64,000 bases of DNA from Nocardioides immobilis (lineage in GTDB: Bacteria > Actinomycetota > Actinomycetes > Propionibacteriales > Nocardioidaceae), in contig NZ_QXGH01000019.1 in the NCBI RefSeq assembly GCF_003515065.1, forward strand, positions 104,822 through 168,821, in the 5' to 3' direction. The notes under the pieces were generated by a model, which was given only the letters and a program-made list of their open reading frames with translations, was not told the origin of the DNA and did not search any database. The position numbers were made by a program, and so were the translations under genes. How positions within the stretch are numbered: the first letter of the stretch is position 1; each line of letters starts with the position of its first letter. Of this stretch, positions 46,113-55,462 are shown in pieces.

Positions 46113-47075
46113 CTAACGAGCAAGCGTCTCGGAGGGCGACCGGCCGTAGCGCAGTCGGTAGTCCGCTGCGAAGCGGCCGGTGTGGGTCAGACCCCACCGC
46201 ATCGCGACCTCGGTGACCGTGGCGCCCCCGTCGATCAGGTCGAGGTGCGCCCGCTCGAGGCGGACGTCGCGGAGGTACTGGAACGGCGTCTTCCCGACAT
46301 ACTCCCGAAACCCCTGCTGGACCCGGCGCACGCTGACCCCGGCGAGCTCGGCCATCTCTGCCGGCGTCCAGGGTCGAGCCGGGTCGTCCTCGATCGCGTC
46401 GATGATGCGACGGACGATGCGGGGCCTGGTGCCGTTTCGGTCGTTGCTCTCCTCGGGCGTGGTGGCCAGCAGGAATCCAGTGATCAGGGTGCTACTCAGC
46501 TGCGCGAGCAGTCGGGGATCAGTGGTGACGCGCGAGCGGCTGTCTCGGACGTGGATCATGGTCGCCTGCAGCAGCGACAGCCACTCCCGGCCATCGTCGC
46601 ACCGGAGGTCAATCTGCGGATGGAGGGGCTGGGGCCGCCGAGCGAGGACCCGCTCGTACTCACGGGCCAGGAGGTCTGCGTCGACCCGGAACCCGAGCAG
46701 CCGGCACGAGGGTTCCAACCCGGGCATCTTCGTCGGCGTGTCCGGCGGGCACACGGTCGCCTGTCCGACGGCGGACTCGACCGTGCCTGAGCCGATTTCG
46801 GTACTCAGGACTCCGGCGAGCGGGATGTTGATCGCGTAGGCGCCGGGGTGGTCGGTCCGCAACGACACCGTCGCTCCGAGCGCTATGTGTGCGACGCGGC
46901 AGGGCCCGAGGTCGACTCCGTCGAGGGCGGAGGCGGAGGCAGGGCCGGCCGTGATCGGGCGCATCAGGTTGGGGAAGTACGCGTTGGCGAGAGCGTCGCG
47001 GACCCCGTCCCAGTCATCGAAGGAGGGGGACGACGCACGCAACGGCGGTGCGGTGCTCGGGTCGTCTTGGTCCAT
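46113..47075 (-). CDS. AraC family regulator, probably of the phenol hydroxylase genes
   Basis: This 320-residue regulator has an N-terminal AraC-ligand-binding-type domain (GAYAINIPLAGVLSTEIG) and a C-terminal double HTH (WTPAEMAELAGVSVRRVQQG, YLRDVRLERAHLDLIDGG, VAMRWGLTHTGRFAADYR). It is divergent from the flavin reductase/oxygenase pair with a 225-base gap holding direct repeats. AraC/XylS-type PheR proteins control two-component phenol hydroxylases in Rhodococcus, so that role is inferred here. Confidence 0.85.
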   Translation of the reverse strand: MDQDDPSTAPPLRASSPSFDDWDGVRDALANAYFPNLMRPITAGPASASALDGVDLGPCRVAHIALGATVSLRTDHPGAYAINIPLAGVLSTEIGSGTVESAVGQATVCPPDTPTKMPGLEPSCRLLGFRVDADLLAREYERVLARRPQPLHPQIDLRCDDGREWLSLLQATMIHVRDSRSRVTTDPRLLAQLSSTLITGFLLATTPEESNDRNGTRPRIVRRIIDAIEDDPARPWTPAEMAELAGVSVRRVQQGFREYVGKTPFQYLRDVRLERAHLDLIDGGATVTEVAMRWGLTHTGRFAADYRLRYGRSPSETLAR

Positions 47076-47151
47076 CTCGTCCTTGGCCTCCCATCGCGGT
47101 CGGACCTTCAGTGTTCATCTGTGACGGCAATCACTCAAGTGTCGTCCACGA

Positions 47152-47225
47152 GTGGTTGCGCCCAGCGGACCGTCGTTTCGCTCGGCGGACAGGACCGATG
47201 GTGGTTGCGCTGCCCGGATCGTCCG
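47152..47225 (+). promoter_or_regulatory. Direct repeats in the phenol hydroxylase promoter, candidate AraC sites
   Basis: GTGGTTGCGC at 47152-47161 recurs exactly at 47201-47210. Both are followed by a related block (GGACCGTCG and GGATCGTCCG). The copies are 49 bp apart and lie 76 to 149 bases before the flavin reductase ATG. AraC/XylS proteins bind tandem direct repeats upstream of the promoter, so this is a good candidate operator. Confidence 0.6.
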
Positions 47226-47300
47226 TACGCCGGATGGATCGCGGCCGTGTGACCCCGGTCATACGTTTCGGTGACCCCACCAGCCCACCGAGAGGAAGTC

Positions 47301-47879
47301 ATGGACTCCCGCCTGATGAGAGACGTCTTCGGGGCCTTCGCTACCGGGGTCACCGTCGTGACCTGCGCAAGTGGTGACGAGGCCGAGGCCGCGCCCCATG
47401 GAGCGACGGTCACGGCCTTCACCCCGATCTCGCTCGATCCGCCTCTGTGCCAGGTGGCGATGACTAGGACGTCGAAGGCTTGCCAGTTCTTGGACGGACG
47501 GTCCTTCGCCGTCAACATCCTGGCCCAGGACCAGGTCGACGAGGCTTGGCACTTCGCCGGCCGGCCGACGTACCCGGCCCCCGCGGTCGTCGACGGGCCG
47601 GCAGCGCCCGTGCTCGAACGTGCGGCCGCCACCATCTCGTGCCGCCCGTGGGCGACCTACGACGGCGGGGACCACCTGATCTTCATCGGCGAGGTCGTGG
47701 ACGTGAACCTCGGGGACGAGGCCCCGTTGCTGTTCCACCGCAGCTCCTTCAAGTCCCTCGGCCCGCGGCTGCACGCCTCGGCCTGGCTGGGCTGCTCGGA
47801 CGACCCGAGCACCGGCTGGTTCGACGCCGAGACCGTCTTCATGCCCTTGACCCGCCCTCTGTCCTCCACCCCGGCCTGA
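47301..47879 (+). CDS. pheA2: Flavin reductase component of two-component phenol hydroxylase
   Basis: This 192-residue NAD(P)H:flavin reductase of the HpaC/PheA2 family would provide free reduced FAD to the oxygenase. It has [51 protein letters not shown] and the C-terminal [18 protein letters not shown] lies just before the ATG at 47301. The oxygenase gene follows 26 bases later. A second, similar reductase lies at the window end. Confidence 0.85.
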   Translation: MDSRLMRDVFGAFATGVTVVTCASGDEAEAAPHGATVTAFTPISLDPPLCQVAMTRTSKACQFLDGRSFAVNILAQDQVDEAWHFAGRPTYPAPAVVDGPAAPVLERAAATISCRPWATYDGGDHLIFIGEVVDVNLGDEAPLLFHRSSFKSLGPRLHASAWLGCSDDPSTGWFDAETVFMPLTRPLSSTPA

Positions 47880-47905
47880 GGCCGTCCCACCCGAAAGGAA
47901 CTGTC

Positions 47906-49522
47906 ATGACCTCCACGATGGACCCGCCGCCCGAGACGATCATCGACACCAGCACGAACCCCGCTGCCGACTCCCCGGCGAACCAGCAGAAGAACTTCGC
48001 ATCCGCACCGATGACCGGCGACGAGTACATCGCCTCGCTGCAGGACGGTCGCGAGGTCTACATCCACGGTGAGCGGGTCGAGGACGTCACCACCCACGCC
48101 GCCTTCCGCAACCCGATCCGGATGGTGGCCCGGCTCTACGACTCAATGCACGAGGGACCCCAGAAGGACATCGTCACGGTCCCGACCGACACGGGCAGCG
48201 GGGGCGTCACGATGCCCTTCTTCCGCACCGCGACCTCCAACGAGGACATGCTCAAGGATCGCGACGCGATCGCGGCCTGGGCGCGGATGACGTACGGCTG
48301 GATGGGGCGCAGCCCCGACTACAAGGCGGCCCTCTTCGGCACGCTCGACGCCAATAAGGAGCTGTACTCCCCGTTCGAGGCCAACGCCGAGCGGTGGTAC
48401 CGCGAGTCGCAGGAGAAGGTCCTGTACTGGAACCACGCGATCATCAACCCCCCCGTGGACCGGCAGCTCCCGCCCGACGAGGTCGGTGATGTGTTCATGA
48501 AGGTCGAGAAGGAAACCGACGCCGGCCTGATCGTCTCCGGCGCGAAGGTGGTTGCCACCGGGTCGGCCATCACCAACTACAACTTCATCGCCCACTACGG
48601 TCTGCCGATCAAGAAGCGGGAGTTCGCGCTCGTCTGCACCGTCCCCATGAACCAGCCGGGAGTGAAGCTGATCTCCCGCGCGTCCTACGCCCAGAACGCC
48701 GCCATCGTCGGAACGCCTTTCGACTACCCGCTGTCGAGCCGGATGGACGAGAACGACGCGATCTTCATCTTCGACAAGGTTCTCGTCCCGTGGGAGAACG
48801 TCTTCATCTACGGCGAGGCCGACAGAGTGAACTCGTTCTTCCCGCAGTCCGGGTTCCTGCCCCGCGCGCTGCTCCAGGGATGCACCCGTCTCGCGGTGAA
48901 GCTCGACTTCATCGCCGGCCTGCTGATGAAGGCGCTGGACTGCACCGGCGCCGGCGACTTCCGTGGCGTCCAGACCCGGGTCGGCGAGGTCATCGGCTGG
49001 CGCAACCTGTTCTGGTCGCTCAGCGAGTCGATGGCACGCAACCCCGAGGAGTGGATCGGCGACGCGAAGCTGCCGAAGTTGGAGTACGGACTGACCTACC
49101 GGATGTTCATGATGCAGGGCTACCCCCGCATCAAGGAGATCATCGAGCAAGACGTCGCCTCCGGACTGATCTACCTCCCGTCCTCGGCCGCGGACTTCCA
49201 CTCGGCCGAGGTTCGGCCCTACCTCGACAAGTACGTGCGAGGCTCTGACGGCATCACCGCCGTCGACCGGGTGAAGGTGATGAAGGCGTTGTGGGATGCG
49301 ATCGGCTCCGAGTTCGGCGGCAGGCACGAGCTCTACGAGCGCAACTACTCCGGCAATCACGAGAACGTGAAGGCCGAGCTGCTCTTCGGGGCGAAGGCGA
49401 CCGGTGCGTCCGACGGCATGCGCATGCTCGCCGACACCTTCCTGGGCGAGTACGACCTCGACGGCTGGACGGTGCCCGACCTCATCGGCAACGACGACGT
49501 CAGCTACTTTACCAAGCGCTGA
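47906..49522 (+). CDS. pheA1: Two-component phenol hydroxylase, oxygenase component (4-HPA 3-hydroxylase family)
   Basis: This 538-residue reduced-flavin-dependent aromatic hydroxylase has blocks [73 protein letters not shown] and [15 protein letters not shown]. These match PheA1 phenol 2-monooxygenases of Rhodococcus and are also close to 4-nitrophenol and chlorophenol hydroxylases. Conversion of phenol to catechol is the likeliest reaction because catechol-pathway genes follow, but other para-substituted phenols are possible. An extra Pro/Thr-rich N-terminus of about 35 residues is present. Confidence 0.83.
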   Translation: MTSTMDPPPETIIDTSTNPAADSPANQQKNFASAPMTGDEYIASLQDGREVYIHGERVEDVTTHAAFRNPIRMVARLYDSMHEGPQKDIVTVPTDTGSGGVTMPFFRTATSNEDMLKDRDAIAAWARMTYGWMGRSPDYKAALFGTLDANKELYSPFEANAERWYRESQEKVLYWNHAIINPPVDRQLPPDEVGDVFMKVEKETDAGLIVSGAKVVATGSAITNYNFIAHYGLPIKKREFALVCTVPMNQPGVKLISRASYAQNAAIVGTPFDYPLSSRMDENDAIFIFDKVLVPWENVFIYGEADRVNSFFPQSGFLPRALLQGCTRLAVKLDFIAGLLMKALDCTGAGDFRGVQTRVGEVIGWRNLFWSLSESMARNPEEWIGDAKLPKLEYGLTYRMFMMQGYPRIKEIIEQDVASGLIYLPSSAADFHSAEVRPYLDKYVRGSDGITAVDRVKVMKALWDAIGSEFGGRHELYERNYSGNHENVKAELLFGAKATGASDGMRMLADTFLGEYDLDGWTVPDLIGNDDVSYFTKR

Positions 49523-49526
49523 GCAC

Positions 49527-49565
49527 GGTCCGGGTCGAGTCGCGGCGTGCGTCGCGACTCGGACC
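49527..49565 (+). terminator. Hairpin between the oxygenase and FAD synthetase genes
   Basis: CGAGTCGCG at 49536-49544 pairs exactly with CGCGACTCG at 49553-49561 around an eight-base loop, with GGTC/GACC extending outside. It begins just after the oxygenase stop and lies before the RBS of the FAD synthetase gene. It could be a partial terminator or an mRNA-stabilising stem that lowers expression of the third gene. Confidence 0.55.
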
Positions 49566-49608
49566 GGGCCAGCCCGGAGTGCCGGAATCGTCAGCTCGGA
49601 GGAACGCC

Positions 49609-50235
49609 ATGTCCAGCTCGATCGTCCTCGACGTCTGGCCACGTCCGAGCCTCTCCCGCCGCGAGGTCGGCCGGATCGCGCGGTGCCCGGGGGACCTCGG
49701 CCCCGACTGGGGTGGCTGCGTCGCGACCGTCGGAGTCTTCGACGGACTGCACCGGGGCCACCAAGCCGTGCTCCGTGCGGCGACCGAGCAGGCCTCGCGG
49801 CTCGGTCTGCCGTGCGTGCTGGTGACGTTCGACCCCCACCCGCTCTCCGTCGTCGATCCTGCCCGCGCACCGCAGCTGCTCACCGATGTCAGCCAGCGAG
49901 CGGCCCTGGCCTTGGAGGCCGGCGCGGACCGGGTCTACGTACATCCGTTCACCTCCGCGGTGGCCCGCACCCCCGCAACCCAGTTCGTCGCGGACTTCCT
50001 CATCGGCGTCCTCGGCGTTGCCGGCGTCGTCGTCGGCGATGACTTCCGCTTCGGGGCGGGCAACACCGGTGATGCCGCCCTGCTGCGCTCAATCGGACTT
50101 GACGCCGGGTTCGATGTGCAGGTAATCAGCGCCCAGCACGAGCACGGTCGTCGGTTCTCGTCCACCGCGCTGCGCTCCCACATCGCTGCCGGTGAACGCC
50201 ACGAGGCCGAGCGAGTCCTGGGCCGCCGCCTGTGA
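49609..50235 (+). CDS. Stand-alone FAD synthetase (FMN adenylyltransferase domain only)
   Basis: This 208-residue protein matches only the N-terminal nucleotidyltransferase half of RibF, which adenylates FMN to FAD. The ATP-binding GVFDGLHRGHQAVL is at residues 42-55 and the second signature SSTALRSHIAAG is near the C-terminus, with VVVGDDFRFGAGNTGDAALL between. The riboflavin kinase half is absent, and about 35 extra N-terminal residues precede the core. GGAGG lies upstream of the ATG. Its place after the flavin reductase and oxygenase suggests it boosts FAD supply for phenol hydroxylation. Confidence 0.85.
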   Translation: MSSSIVLDVWPRPSLSRREVGRIARCPGDLGPDWGGCVATVGVFDGLHRGHQAVLRAATEQASRLGLPCVLVTFDPHPLSVVDPARAPQLLTDVSQRAALALEAGADRVYVHPFTSAVARTPATQFVADFLIGVLGVAGVVVGDDFRFGAGNTGDAALLRSIGLDAGFDVQVISAQHEHGRRFSSTALRSHIAAGERHEAERVLGRRL

Positions 50236-50381
50236 CCGCCGTCGTGAACGGGCCGCGGCTCCCAGGGTGTACTGATCGGGCACGTTGTTCGAGATCGTGA
50301 GACGACACGATCTGTGGGCTTGCCCAGGTTTGACGGACACCTGATGGCGGGACGTGTGGGTCTCGCGGGAAGGTGGCTGTT

Positions 50382-50693
50382 ATGGCCGAACCGAGGAAGC
50401 GGCGTCGGCACTCCGCGGAGTATCGGCGTGATGCTGCCCGGCTGGTGATCAACTCGAATCGTTCGTTGCGGGATGTCGGCGACGAGCTCGGGCTCGATCA
50501 CGAGACCTTGCGTAGGTGGGTGAACACCGAGCGAGCGCGCGAGGAGGCCGGGAAGGTGGAGTCGCAGGAGTCGTTGAGTGCGCGGGAGCGGCTGGAGCTT
50601 GAGGAGCTTCGGCGTCGCAACGCGCAGCTGGAGAAGGATGTTGAGTTCCTGAAAAAAGCGTCGGCCTTCTTCGCCAGGGAGTACGACCGGTAG
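50382..50693 (+). CDS. IS3-family transposase OrfA
   Basis: This 103-residue HTH_Tnp_1 protein contains RRHSAEYRRDAARLVINSN, DVGDELGLDHETLRRWV and a coiled leucine-zipper tail RRRNAQLEKDVEFLKKASAF. The sequence AAAAAAG at about 50651-50658 could be the frameshift site used to fuse OrfA with OrfB. ATG at 50382 has GGAAGG about eight bases upstream. It is complete, but its partner OrfB is not, so transposition is not expected. Confidence 0.85.
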   Translation: MAEPRKRRRHSAEYRRDAARLVINSNRSLRDVGDELGLDHETLRRWVNTERAREEAGKVESQESLSARERLELEELRRRNAQLEKDVEFLKKASAFFAREYDR

Positions 50694-50694
50694 A

Positions 50695-50988
50695 TGTGGC
50701 TACCGGCTGATCGAGGCGGAGAAGGCGAACTTCGACATCGTCCGGATGGTCGAGTTGTTGGGGGTGTCGAGGTCGGCTACTACGACTGGCGCAACCGAGC
50801 AGCTGGGCCGCCCGGGCCGAGGGCGGCGCGGGCGCGAGGAGCTCAAGTCCGCGGTGCTTGCCGCGCACCAGGCCTCCGACGGCGTCAACGGGGCACCACG
50901 GATCACCGCAGACCTGCGGGCGGCCGGGCAGGCGGTGAACCGCAAGACGGTCGCCAATGTCATGGCCGAGCTGCAGATCCAAGGGGTC
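50695..50988 (+). pseudogene. IS3-family transposase OrfB, 5' fragment with frameshifts
   Basis: The frame reads CGYRLIEAEKANFDIVR then MVELLGVSRS. It slips one frame at about 50775, where YYDWRNRAAGPPGPRAAR is encoded. It returns for REELKSAVLAAHQASDGVNG and VNRKTVANVMAELQIQGVS, then ends. The catalytic DDE core is absent. It belongs with orfA at 50382-50693. Confidence 0.8.
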
Positions 50989-51263
50989 TCAGGTGGCATT
51001 CTCATCGAGCTCGTCGACGAGGGCCTTGCCAGGTTCCAGGCTTCGGCCCGCGATGGTGACGTGGGCGCCCATCCCGCCGAGAGTACGGGCGGTCTCGGCA
51101 CCGAACCCTGAGGTCCCTCCGGCACGACGACGCCGATGCCCGTGACGTCGCTGCTCGTGGTTGTCTCCTGGATCTGCTGGTAGACCGCGTCCAGCTAGTA
51201 GGCCAGGCGATCGGCCTCGTAGGTCTTGCCTGTGCCGAAGCGCTCAGGCACCGCCTTACTCTT
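50989..51263 (-). pseudogene. Degenerate SDR-like dehydrogenase remnant
   Basis: On the minus strand, codons from about 51108 to 50989 read GFGAETARTLGGMGAHVTIA then GRSLEPGKALVDELDENAT and a stop. This resembles the TGxxxGxG nucleotide-binding start of short-chain dehydrogenases. Upstream in another frame lies DVTGIGVVVPEG, preceded by TYEADRLAY, an in-frame TAG and LDAVYQQIQ, which I cannot identify. The gene seems cut by the IS3 element at 50988. Assignment to SDR rests on a short match. Confidence 0.5.
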
Positions 51264-51442
51264 CACCGTCCGCACCTCATGTTGTAGGGCAATCAGGCCC
51301 AGGGGTACCGGTGTTCCGGTGTGCGGCACGTTTCTGCCCTGAGCGCTATGTCAGCGAAGAACGCAAGCCTTCAGAGTTGAACGTCTTCGTCTGGCAAACG
51401 GCCGCCTGCTCGACACCGCAGTTCCCAGTCGGGGAGCGTGCC

Positions 51443-52687
51443 TCAACCAGGAGTCGCATCCCGCGAGGTCGGCGCCAGCGTGTCCCGCAAGTGCAGTGCC
51501 AGTTCGAGGGCAAGGCGTCGCTCGCCGACAGGTCGACCCAGGGCACGTTCCGCTTGCTCCAAGCGGTAGCGCACAGTGTTGTGATGGATGCCCAGCTTCG
51601 TGGCTGTGGCACGGAAGTTGCTGTTCGCGGCGTAGAAGGCCGACAACGTTTCCCGGATGCGCCGAGTGCGTTCGTCGTCGGCGGACAGCGCAGCGAGCTC
51701 TGTTCGAACGAAGTCGCGGGCACGATCCACATCCGCTGTGCACATCGCCGCAACGTTGACGTCCTCGAAATGCGTGAGAGTAGCGGCCCGCCTGCCCGTG
51801 ATCCCAGCGATACGCAACGCATCCAAGGCTTCAAGATGGCTTCGGCGGAATCCGGCGATTCCGTCCCATGGGCGTCCCGCGGCCATGAGTACAGGTGCGG
51901 CGGGGACCGGAAGCTCGCGCGACTGGTCGTGCGTCCATCGGAGCCAGCACCACACGGTCCGCCTGTCCGCGTAGACCGCAAGGCGGTTGGTCACATCCAA
52001 GGCACCGGTCAGATCTCGTAGCGCGGAGTCCAGGGCGGCGCCGCTGTTGCGGCCCTCCGTCACGTCCCGGAGCGCGATGGCAAGGTGGCAGTCCGCCAGG
52101 CGGTAGCCCAAGCGACGGCTGGCGGCTTCGATCTCGATGTCGAAGTTGTTCAGGATTTCGCGGATGTCTTCCAGCCTTGCCTGGGAGCGCTCTTTCGCGA
52201 GCCGGCTCACCTCGCCGCGATACTCGTCAGCCAGCTGGTTGCTCATCACCCCCAGCCACTCGAGCAGATATGCGGTCCCTCCTTTGATGACACCGATCGC
52301 CGCGGCCCCGGGGACCTGCTCGGCAGCTGCGTCAGTCCACCGCGTGATGAGGTAGGCGGTCCCCAGTCGGTAGGCCTGCATGATCGAGTCCAGCGGAAGT
52401 CCATCGCGGACGAACCCCCGGGTGTAGTCGATCAGCTCCGGAGAGGGGGCAATGGACTCCACTGGCACGGCGCGGGCAAGGTTGTCAAAGAGTGCCGTGA
52501 TGTTCGCGCGACAGCTCTTGAGCACCAGGTCCTCGACGCCCACCTCACGTAGCTCGGGCATGTGCACGATGAGGTATTCCGCGAGGTCCGCCGCAAGCAG
52601 CGAGCGAGTGGACAACAACCGCGAAACCACATCCTGAACCCCCTGAGCAGCGGCCAGGTCGTTGTCCCGAGGGTTCGTCTTAACCAC
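51443..52687 (-). CDS. PucR/CdaR family transcriptional regulator
   Basis: This 414-residue regulator has an N-terminal helical sensor region (LAEYLIVHMPELREVGVEDL, RDGLPLDSIMQAYRLGTAY), a GGDEF-like central region and a C-terminal PucR HTH (FYAANSNFRATATKLGIHHN, TVRYRLEQAERALGR). The GTG at 52687 is chosen because GGGGGAAG lies upstream; a TTG at 52723 would add 12 residues. It is divergent from the LuxR-type regulator. PucR-type proteins often control catabolic genes, and the target here is unknown. Confidence 0.83.
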   Translation of the reverse strand: MVKTNPRDNDLAAAQGVQDVVSRLLSTRSLLAADLAEYLIVHMPELREVGVEDLVLKSCRANITALFDNLARAVPVESIAPSPELIDYTRGFVRDGLPLDSIMQAYRLGTAYLITRWTDAAAEQVPGAAAIGVIKGGTAYLLEWLGVMSNQLADEYRGEVSRLAKERSQARLEDIREILNNFDIEIEAASRRLGYRLADCHLAIALRDVTEGRNSGAALDSALRDLTGALDVTNRLAVYADRRTVWCWLRWTHDQSRELPVPAAPVLMAAGRPWDGIAGFRRSHLEALDALRIAGITGRRAATLTHFEDVNVAAMCTADVDRARDFVRTELAALSADDERTRRIRETLSAFYAANSNFRATATKLGIHHNTVRYRLEQAERALGRPVGERRLALELALHLRDTLAPTSRDATPG

Positions 52688-52816
52688 GGCACCACTCTTC
52701 CCCCGAATGCGCCATTTGGTCAAAAGCGGGTTCGAGAACTGACCAACAGAACGTGGCCATCGTCACGTCGACGTGGCTAACTAGATCCGTTCGTCAAGCG
52801 GCAAAGGAGTGGGACG

Positions 52817-55462
52817 ATGTCACCTGATCACGCTCCGGGCCAGGAGACCGCGGACAGGACCGGCCACTTGACGGTCTTGCAGCGCACGCCCAACTTCGCC
52901 GCGCCTCTGGGCAACGAGGCGGTCGAGCCTGAACAGCGGCACCGGAACGCTGAGAACCACGCCTTGGTCCCGGCGGACTCGCGCGAGCAGCTGATCGGCG
53001 CGCCGTATGACGATGCCATTAAATCGGCGCCCGACGTGACCGCGGAGGAGCGCCGGGCCGATTCCGACAATGATTGGGAGCGCGAAAGCGTCTCTCTCGT
53101 CTCGACGTTCAACGGCCACCTGCCTCAGCGAGGAGGAACTCCGGTCGGTCCGTCGATGAACCGGCTGATCGCCAGGAGGCACGAGCTCGCCGAGGCGGTA
53201 GCGTCACTGGCCGGATCCCGGCTGCTCACCTTCACCGGACCCGGCGGCGTGGGTAAGACGAGGTTGGCGCTCGAGGTCGGCTACAGGGCACGAAGCGGCT
53301 ATTGCGACGGCGTGTGGCTCGCCGAACTCTCAGACCTGCGCATTGACGCTGGGGTCGCTGAGGTCGAGGCGGCCTTGATTAGCGCGTTGGGAGTCGTCGA
53401 GCAGTCCGCACGCGAACCCCGAGACAAGTTGTTCTCCTTCCTCCGCAAGCGCCGGGTTCTGCTGATTCTGGACAACTGCGAGCATGTGCTGGCATCAGTC
53501 CGCGCGGTTCTGCCGCTGCTCCTGCGCGAGGTTCCGCAGCTTCGAGTTGTAGCGACCAGCCGAGAGCCCCTTGCCGTCGAAGGGGAGGTCTTGCGACCGG
53601 TTCGCCCCTTGACCGCTCCCGAGCCCGGCACTCCGGTGGCTCAGCTCGTCATCGACGGGTCGGTGAGCCTGCTGATAGATCGGGCAAGGGCGGTCGACCC
53701 GGCGTTCGACGTGACCGAGGAAAACGCCGAGGCTGTTATCGCGCTGTGCCGTCTGCTGGAGGGTGTTCCGCTCGCCATTGAGCTCGCTGCGGCGAAGTTC
53801 AGGGCGCTGACCGTCGAGCAGGTGGTGGATCGTTTTGCAAGTCGGCTGACCTCGCTCAGCGCGCCCGGCGCCCTGGCATCGTCGCGGCACCGGTCCCTCG
53901 GTGCGATGGTTGAATGGAGTTACGAGCTGTGCTCCGCGGAAGCTCAGGTGTTGTGGCGTCGCCTCTCGGTCTTTCCCGCAGGATTCGATCTCGATCTAGC
54001 GGAGGCTGTCTGCTGCTTCGGTGAGCTGGCCCCGGTGGATGTCGTCGACACCATCGAACGCCTCGTGGGTCAATCCATCCTTCTGGCCGACCGCAACGCC
54101 GGCGTGATGAGGTACCGACTACTCGTCCCGCTCCGCGAGGTCGCGGCTGAGCTCGCCGACAACGCTGGCGAGACCACGCAACTGGAGCGCCGTCATCGCG
54201 ATGTCATGGTCCGGCGGTCCGAAGAGATGCTGGACCGATGGTCAGGACCGCGTCAGGACGCACTGATCAGCCGAATGCGGCAGGACCACGCCAGCTACGT
54301 TGCGGCCATCCAATGGAGTGAAGCGACCAGCGGCGAGCAGGAGACGGGGCTGCGGCTGTTGGGGCGGCTGCGGTACTACTGGCTGGGACGGGGCGCTCTG
54401 GCCGAGGGGCGCACGCGACTCGAATCCATGCTCGTCGCCGCACCGGAACCGTCACGGGCTCGAGCCGAATGTGTCTGGGTCGTCACCTGGATTGCCTTGC
54501 TCCAAGGCGATCACGACGCGGCAGCGGCGCGGCTCACCGACCTCCGCTCCCTAGCTGCCGAACTCAACGACCGGAGCCTCGACGTCCACGTACGACACTG
54601 GAGCGGGCTGTTGGCGATGTTCACCGGGGATCCCGCCAACGCGGTCAGCGGACTCCAGGCCGCCGTTGAAGGGCATCGGGCTTTCGCGGACTCGTTCCTG
54701 GAACTGACTGCTCGGTACATGCTGGCAACCGCCCTCGTCTGTGCGGACAGGCCGGGCGATGCCCTCGCCATGAGCAGGGAAACCATCGAACTGTGCGAGC
54801 AGTGCGGTGACCAGACCGCCCGGGCCTATGCCGTGTGGGCTGCAGCCGTCGCCGAGTGGCGGCTGGGACGCCTCGACGAGGCCGAGCAACGCGCGTGCGA
54901 AGCCCTACAGCTGCAACGCGCGTTGTCGGACGGGATCTGCGTCGCCCTTTCGACCAACCTGCTCGGCTGCATCGCGCATGACCGTCGCCAACGCCGGCGC
55001 GCGTTGTCACTTGCCCTGGCTGCTGGGCGCATCTGGCGCTCGCTCGGCACGTCTCTGGAGGCTTTCGGGCCACAACTGGCCGAACTCGGGCAACTCCACA
55101 CGCCGTCGCTTCCCAGCACTGCGGAACTTGAGGGCTTGCCCGCCTTCGGGAAGCTCCCCGATCTCGAGGACGTCATCGACCTCGGTCTCGGCATTGCGCC
55201 GGGATCTACCAAGGGGCAGCGGGCATATGCCGAGGTGTTGACGAAGCGTGAGATCGAGGTTGCCGCAATGATCGAGAGGGGCCTTTCGAACCGTGAGATC
55301 GCTGAACGCCTGGTGATTGCCAAACGCACCGTCGACGGGCACGTCGAGCGGATCCTGGCAAAGCTCGGCTTCACCTCACGCGCGCAGGTCGCGGCATGGA
55401 TGTCGCGGCGAGGACTAGGGACGCGCGACTCCGGCGCGTCGGATGGCGGCCTCAGACGTTGA
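52817..55462 (+). CDS. STAND-ATPase LuxR family transcriptional regulator
   Basis: This is an 881-residue regulator. A P-loop GPGGVGKT is at residues 141-148 and LLILDNCEHVL forms Walker B, followed by VVATSREPLAVEGE and a winged-helix/TPR-like middle. A C-terminal LuxR HTH (about residues 808-862) contains LTKREIEVAAMIERGLSNRE and TVDGHVERILAKLGFTSRAQ. The first 110 residues are Asp/Glu/Arg-rich and unlike the usual short leader before the ATPase domain. GGAG lies eight bases before the ATG. Its end overlaps catC by 11 bases on the opposite strand. Its place before the cat operon suggests aromatic-pathway control. Confidence 0.85.
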   Translation: MSPDHAPGQETADRTGHLTVLQRTPNFAAPLGNEAVEPEQRHRNAENHALVPADSREQLIGAPYDDAIKSAPDVTAEERRADSDNDWERESVSLVSTFNGHLPQRGGTPVGPSMNRLIARRHELAEAVASLAGSRLLTFTGPGGVGKTRLALEVGYRARSGYCDGVWLAELSDLRIDAGVAEVEAALISALGVVEQSAREPRDKLFSFLRKRRVLLILDNCEHVLASVRAVLPLLLREVPQLRVVATSREPLAVEGEVLRPVRPLTAPEPGTPVAQLVIDGSVSLLIDRARAVDPAFDVTEENAEAVIALCRLLEGVPLAIELAAAKFRALTVEQVVDRFASRLTSLSAPGALASSRHRSLGAMVEWSYELCSAEAQVLWRRLSVFPAGFDLDLAEAVCCFGELAPVDVVDTIERLVGQSILLADRNAGVMRYRLLVPLREVAAELADNAGETTQLERRHRDVMVRRSEEMLDRWSGPRQDALISRMRQDHASYVAAIQWSEATSGEQETGLRLLGRLRYYWLGRGALAEGRTRLESMLVAAPEPSRARAECVWVVTWIALLQGDHDAAAARLTDLRSLAAELNDRSLDVHVRHWSGLLAMFTGDPANAVSGLQAAVEGHRAFADSFLELTARYMLATALVCADRPGDALAMSRETIELCEQCGDQTARAYAVWAAAVAEWRLGRLDEAEQRACEALQLQRALSDGICVALSTNLLGCIAHDRRQRRRALSLALAAGRIWRSLGTSLEAFGPQLAELGQLHTPSLPSTAELEGLPAFGKLPDLEDVIDLGLGIAPGSTKGQRAYAEVLTKREIEVAAMIERGLSNREIAERLVIAKRTVDGHVERILAKLGFTSRAQVAAWMSRRGLGTRDSGASDGGLRR

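Larger units (their letters stand above)
50313..50988 (+). mobile_element. Truncated IS3-family insertion sequence
   Basis: An intact orfA (50382-50693) is followed by a damaged 5' third of orfB that stops abruptly near 50988, where a different, reverse-oriented gene remnant begins. The left end probably lies near TGGGCTTGCCCAGG around 50313, but the terminal inverted repeat cannot be confirmed because the right end is gone. No target-site duplication can be recognised. The element sits between the phenol hydroxylase module and the regulator pair. Confidence 0.7.
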
